Assembly (NCBI RefSeq): GCF_004342845.1
Contig: NZ_SLXB01000009.1
Location: 1 to 64,000 of the forward strand
DNA from: Prevotella heparinolytica
Lineage (GTDB): Bacteria; Bacteroidota; Bacteroidia; Bacteroidales; Bacteroidaceae
DNA: 64,000 nt
Direction of reading: 5' to 3'
Part shown: positions 62,582 through 64,000 of the stretch, piece after piece
Position numbering within the stretch: the first letter of the stretch is position 1
Layout: every line of letters starts with the position of its first letter
Notes under the pieces: generated by a model
Told to the model about the DNA's origin: nothing
Seen by the model: the letters and a program-made list of their open reading frames with translations, nothing else
Databases searched by the model: none
Made by a program: the position numbers and the translations under genes

Positions 62582-64000
62582 ATGAAAATACTGACTAATC
62601 ATGATCTGGAAGCTATCAGGAAGAGGGCGGAAAATGCGCTTCGGCTACGCAAGCAAAGCAATGAGTTGCGAACGGAACAATGCTGCGGACTGGCATCGGG
62701 CACAAAGCATCTGCAAATCCTGATTTGTGGCGGTACAGGGTGCAAAGCCTCTGCCAGCCATGTCATTGCCGAGAGACTGCGGCAGGCACTCGAAAAAAAC
62801 AAAATTACCGACAAGGTAGACGTGATTACAACCGGCTGCTTTGGCTTTTGCGAGAAAGGGCCTATTGTCAAGATTATCCCCGACAATACGTTCTATACAC
62901 AAGTCGCTCCGGAAGATGCCGATGAAATCATCGGCAAGCATATCATCGGCGGGCAAAAAGTAGAACGGCTGCTCTACGTAGACCCTAAGACGGAAAAGGC
63001 TGTCAGCGACTCCAAGCACATGGACTTCTATCGGAAGCAAATGCGCATAGCTTTACGCAACTGTGGCTTCATCGACCCTGAAAACATAGAAGAATACATC
63101 GCCCTGAATGGTTACAGAGCATTGGCAGAGAGTTTGCTTACCAAGAAACCAGAAGAAGTGATAGAAGTAATAAAGTGTTCCGGACTGCGCGGACGCGGCG
63201 GAGGCGGTTTCCCCACCGGAAAGAAATGGGAATTTGCCGCCCATCAGCAAGCGGATATAAAATATGTGGTGTGCAATGCCGATGAAGGCGACCCCGGCGC
63301 ATTCATGGACCGCTCCATCATGGAAGGCGACCCGCACTCTATTGTAGAGGCCATGGCCATCTGCGGCTACTCCATAGGTTCGTCGAAAGGATTGGTTTAC
63401 ATCCGTGCCGAATACCCGCTTGCCATCCAACGCTTGAAGACAGCCATTGCGCAAGCTCGCGAATACGGGCTATTGGGCAACAACATTTTCGGTACAGACT
63501 TCTGTTTCGACATCGAAATCCGTTACGGCGCAGGAGCGTTTGTCTGTGGCGAAGAGACGGCGCTCATTCACTCCATGGAAGGAAAACGCGGCGAACCTAC
63601 CCTGAAACCACCCTTCCCGGCAGAAACCGGATACTTGGGAAAGCCCACCAACGTGAACAATGTGGAGACACTTGCCAACATACCGATTATACTTACAAAA
63701 GGAGCCGAATGGTTTTCGTCCATCGGAACGGAACATTCTAAAGGAACCAAAGTTTTCGCCCTTGCCGGAAAAATCAATAACGTAGGGTTGATAGAAGTTC
63801 CTATGGGTACGACACTTCGCGAAGTCATCTACGAAATCGGCGGCGGCATAAAGGGGGGCAAGAAGTTCAAAGCCGTGCAAACAGGCGGCCCCTCCGGAGG
63901 CTGCCTGACAGAGAAGCATCTGGACACCCCGATAGACTTCGACAACCTGCTTGCAGAAGGCTCCATGATGGGTTCGGGCGGCATGATTGTGATGGATGAA
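62582..64000 (+). CDS. NuoF/HydB-like NAD(P)-binding oxidoreductase subunit (partial)
   Basis: An open frame from ATG 62582 to the window end (473 codons visible, no stop). The N-terminus has a thioredoxin-like 2Fe-2S domain (ILICGGTGCKAS and TTGCFGFCEKGP). The NuoF core follows: GLRGRGGGGFPTGKKW (FMN/NAD), VCNADEGDPGAFMDR, VCGEETALIHSMEGKRGEP and a late TGGPSGGCL. This domain order fits HydB/HndC of electron-bifurcating [FeFe]-hydrogenases, or a NADH-dependent ferredoxin oxidoreductase, better than the respiratory NuoF. The remaining 4Fe-4S region is beyond the edge. Partner subunits should lie just outside the window. Confidence 0.88.
   Translation, partial: MKILTNHDLEAIRKRAENALRLRKQSNELRTEQCCGLASGTKHLQILICGGTGCKASASHVIAERLRQALEKNKITDKVDVITTGCFGFCEKGPIVKIIPDNTFYTQVAPEDADEIIGKHIIGGQKVERLLYVDPKTEKAVSDSKHMDFYRKQMRIALRNCGFIDPENIEEYIALNGYRALAESLLTKKPEEVIEVIKCSGLRGRGGGGFPTGKKWEFAAHQQADIKYVVCNADEGDPGAFMDRSIMEGDPHSIVEAMAICGYSIGSSKGLVYIRAEYPLAIQRLKTAIAQAREYGLLGNNIFGTDFCFDIEIRYGAGAFVCGEETALIHSMEGKRGEPTLKPPFPAETGYLGKPTNVNNVETLANIPIILTKGAEWFSSIGTEHSKGTKVFALAGKINNVGLIEVPMGTTLREVIYEIGGGIKGGKKFKAVQTGGPSGGCLTEKHLDTPIDFDNLLAEGSMMGSGGMIVMDE

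Overview
The window looks like a chromosomal segment of a Bacteroides-type gut anaerobe (order Bacteroidales). Supporting signs are TAnnTTTG promoter elements (several exact TATCTTTG copies), fimbrillin/Mfa-like lipoproteins, DUF5119, DUF3575 and DUF4374 families, a TonB receptor with a carboxypeptidase-like N-terminal domain, a ProS of the archaeal/eukaryotic type, and a Tgt that lacks the usual zinc cysteines. I cannot assign a species from the sequence alone.

Layout. 0.4-8 kb: housekeeping genes (trmN6, lon, tgt, an LptF/LptG-type permease, proS). 8-11.7 kb: late cobalamin genes (cobQ, cobD, cbiB). 11.7-14.6 kb: a YidE/AspT-type transporter and two divergently oriented cobalamin riboswitches. 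14.7-21 kb: a riboswitch-led operon of TonB receptor, DUF4374 lipoprotein, exported CbiK-like chelatase and PepSY membrane protein. 21-33.2 kb: an accessory island with a complete diversity-generating retroelement (DGR) and a fimbrial operon preceded by a probable invertible promoter and a tyrosine recombinase. 33.4-40.5 kb: corrin-ring genes, four of them fusions (cobJ-cbiC, cbiE-cbiT, cbiG-cbiF, cbiJ-cbiD), translationally coupled to a small outer-membrane barrel. 40.8-45.8 kb: a second fimbrillin cluster with an HU-like gene. 46.5-51.5 kb: a BtuFCD-type ABC importer with a TPR/AraC membrane regulator. 52-64 kb: DUF417, cobI, DUF1573, an OPT transporter, a GH2 beta-galactosidase, a DUF1460 amidase-like protein, PspC/PadR, and the start of a HydB/NuoF-like oxidoreductase.

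Main system. All DGR parts are on the minus strand. The template repeat (23847-24039) and the variable repeat at the 3' end of a 925-aa lipoprotein gene (25298-25490) align without gaps over 193 bp. They differ at 12 positions, and all 12 are adenines of the template coding strand (12 of 52 adenines, 0 of 141 other bases). RT, Avd and a MutS-domain-I-like accessory protein lie between or beside them. The variable protein is the last gene of a fimbrial operon and is probably its tip adhesin. Upstream of that operon an 18-bp inverted repeat (31904-31921 / 32171-32188) brackets a promoter and abuts the recombinase gene, so display of the adhesin may be switched on and off while its binding face is diversified.

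A second recurring theme is intergenic arrays with a strict 22- or 23-bp period (near 6.1, 14.1, 22.1, 40.8, 43.3, 51.9 and 61.8 kb). The 23-bp arrays share a related unit and two of them lie directly upstream of HU-like genes.
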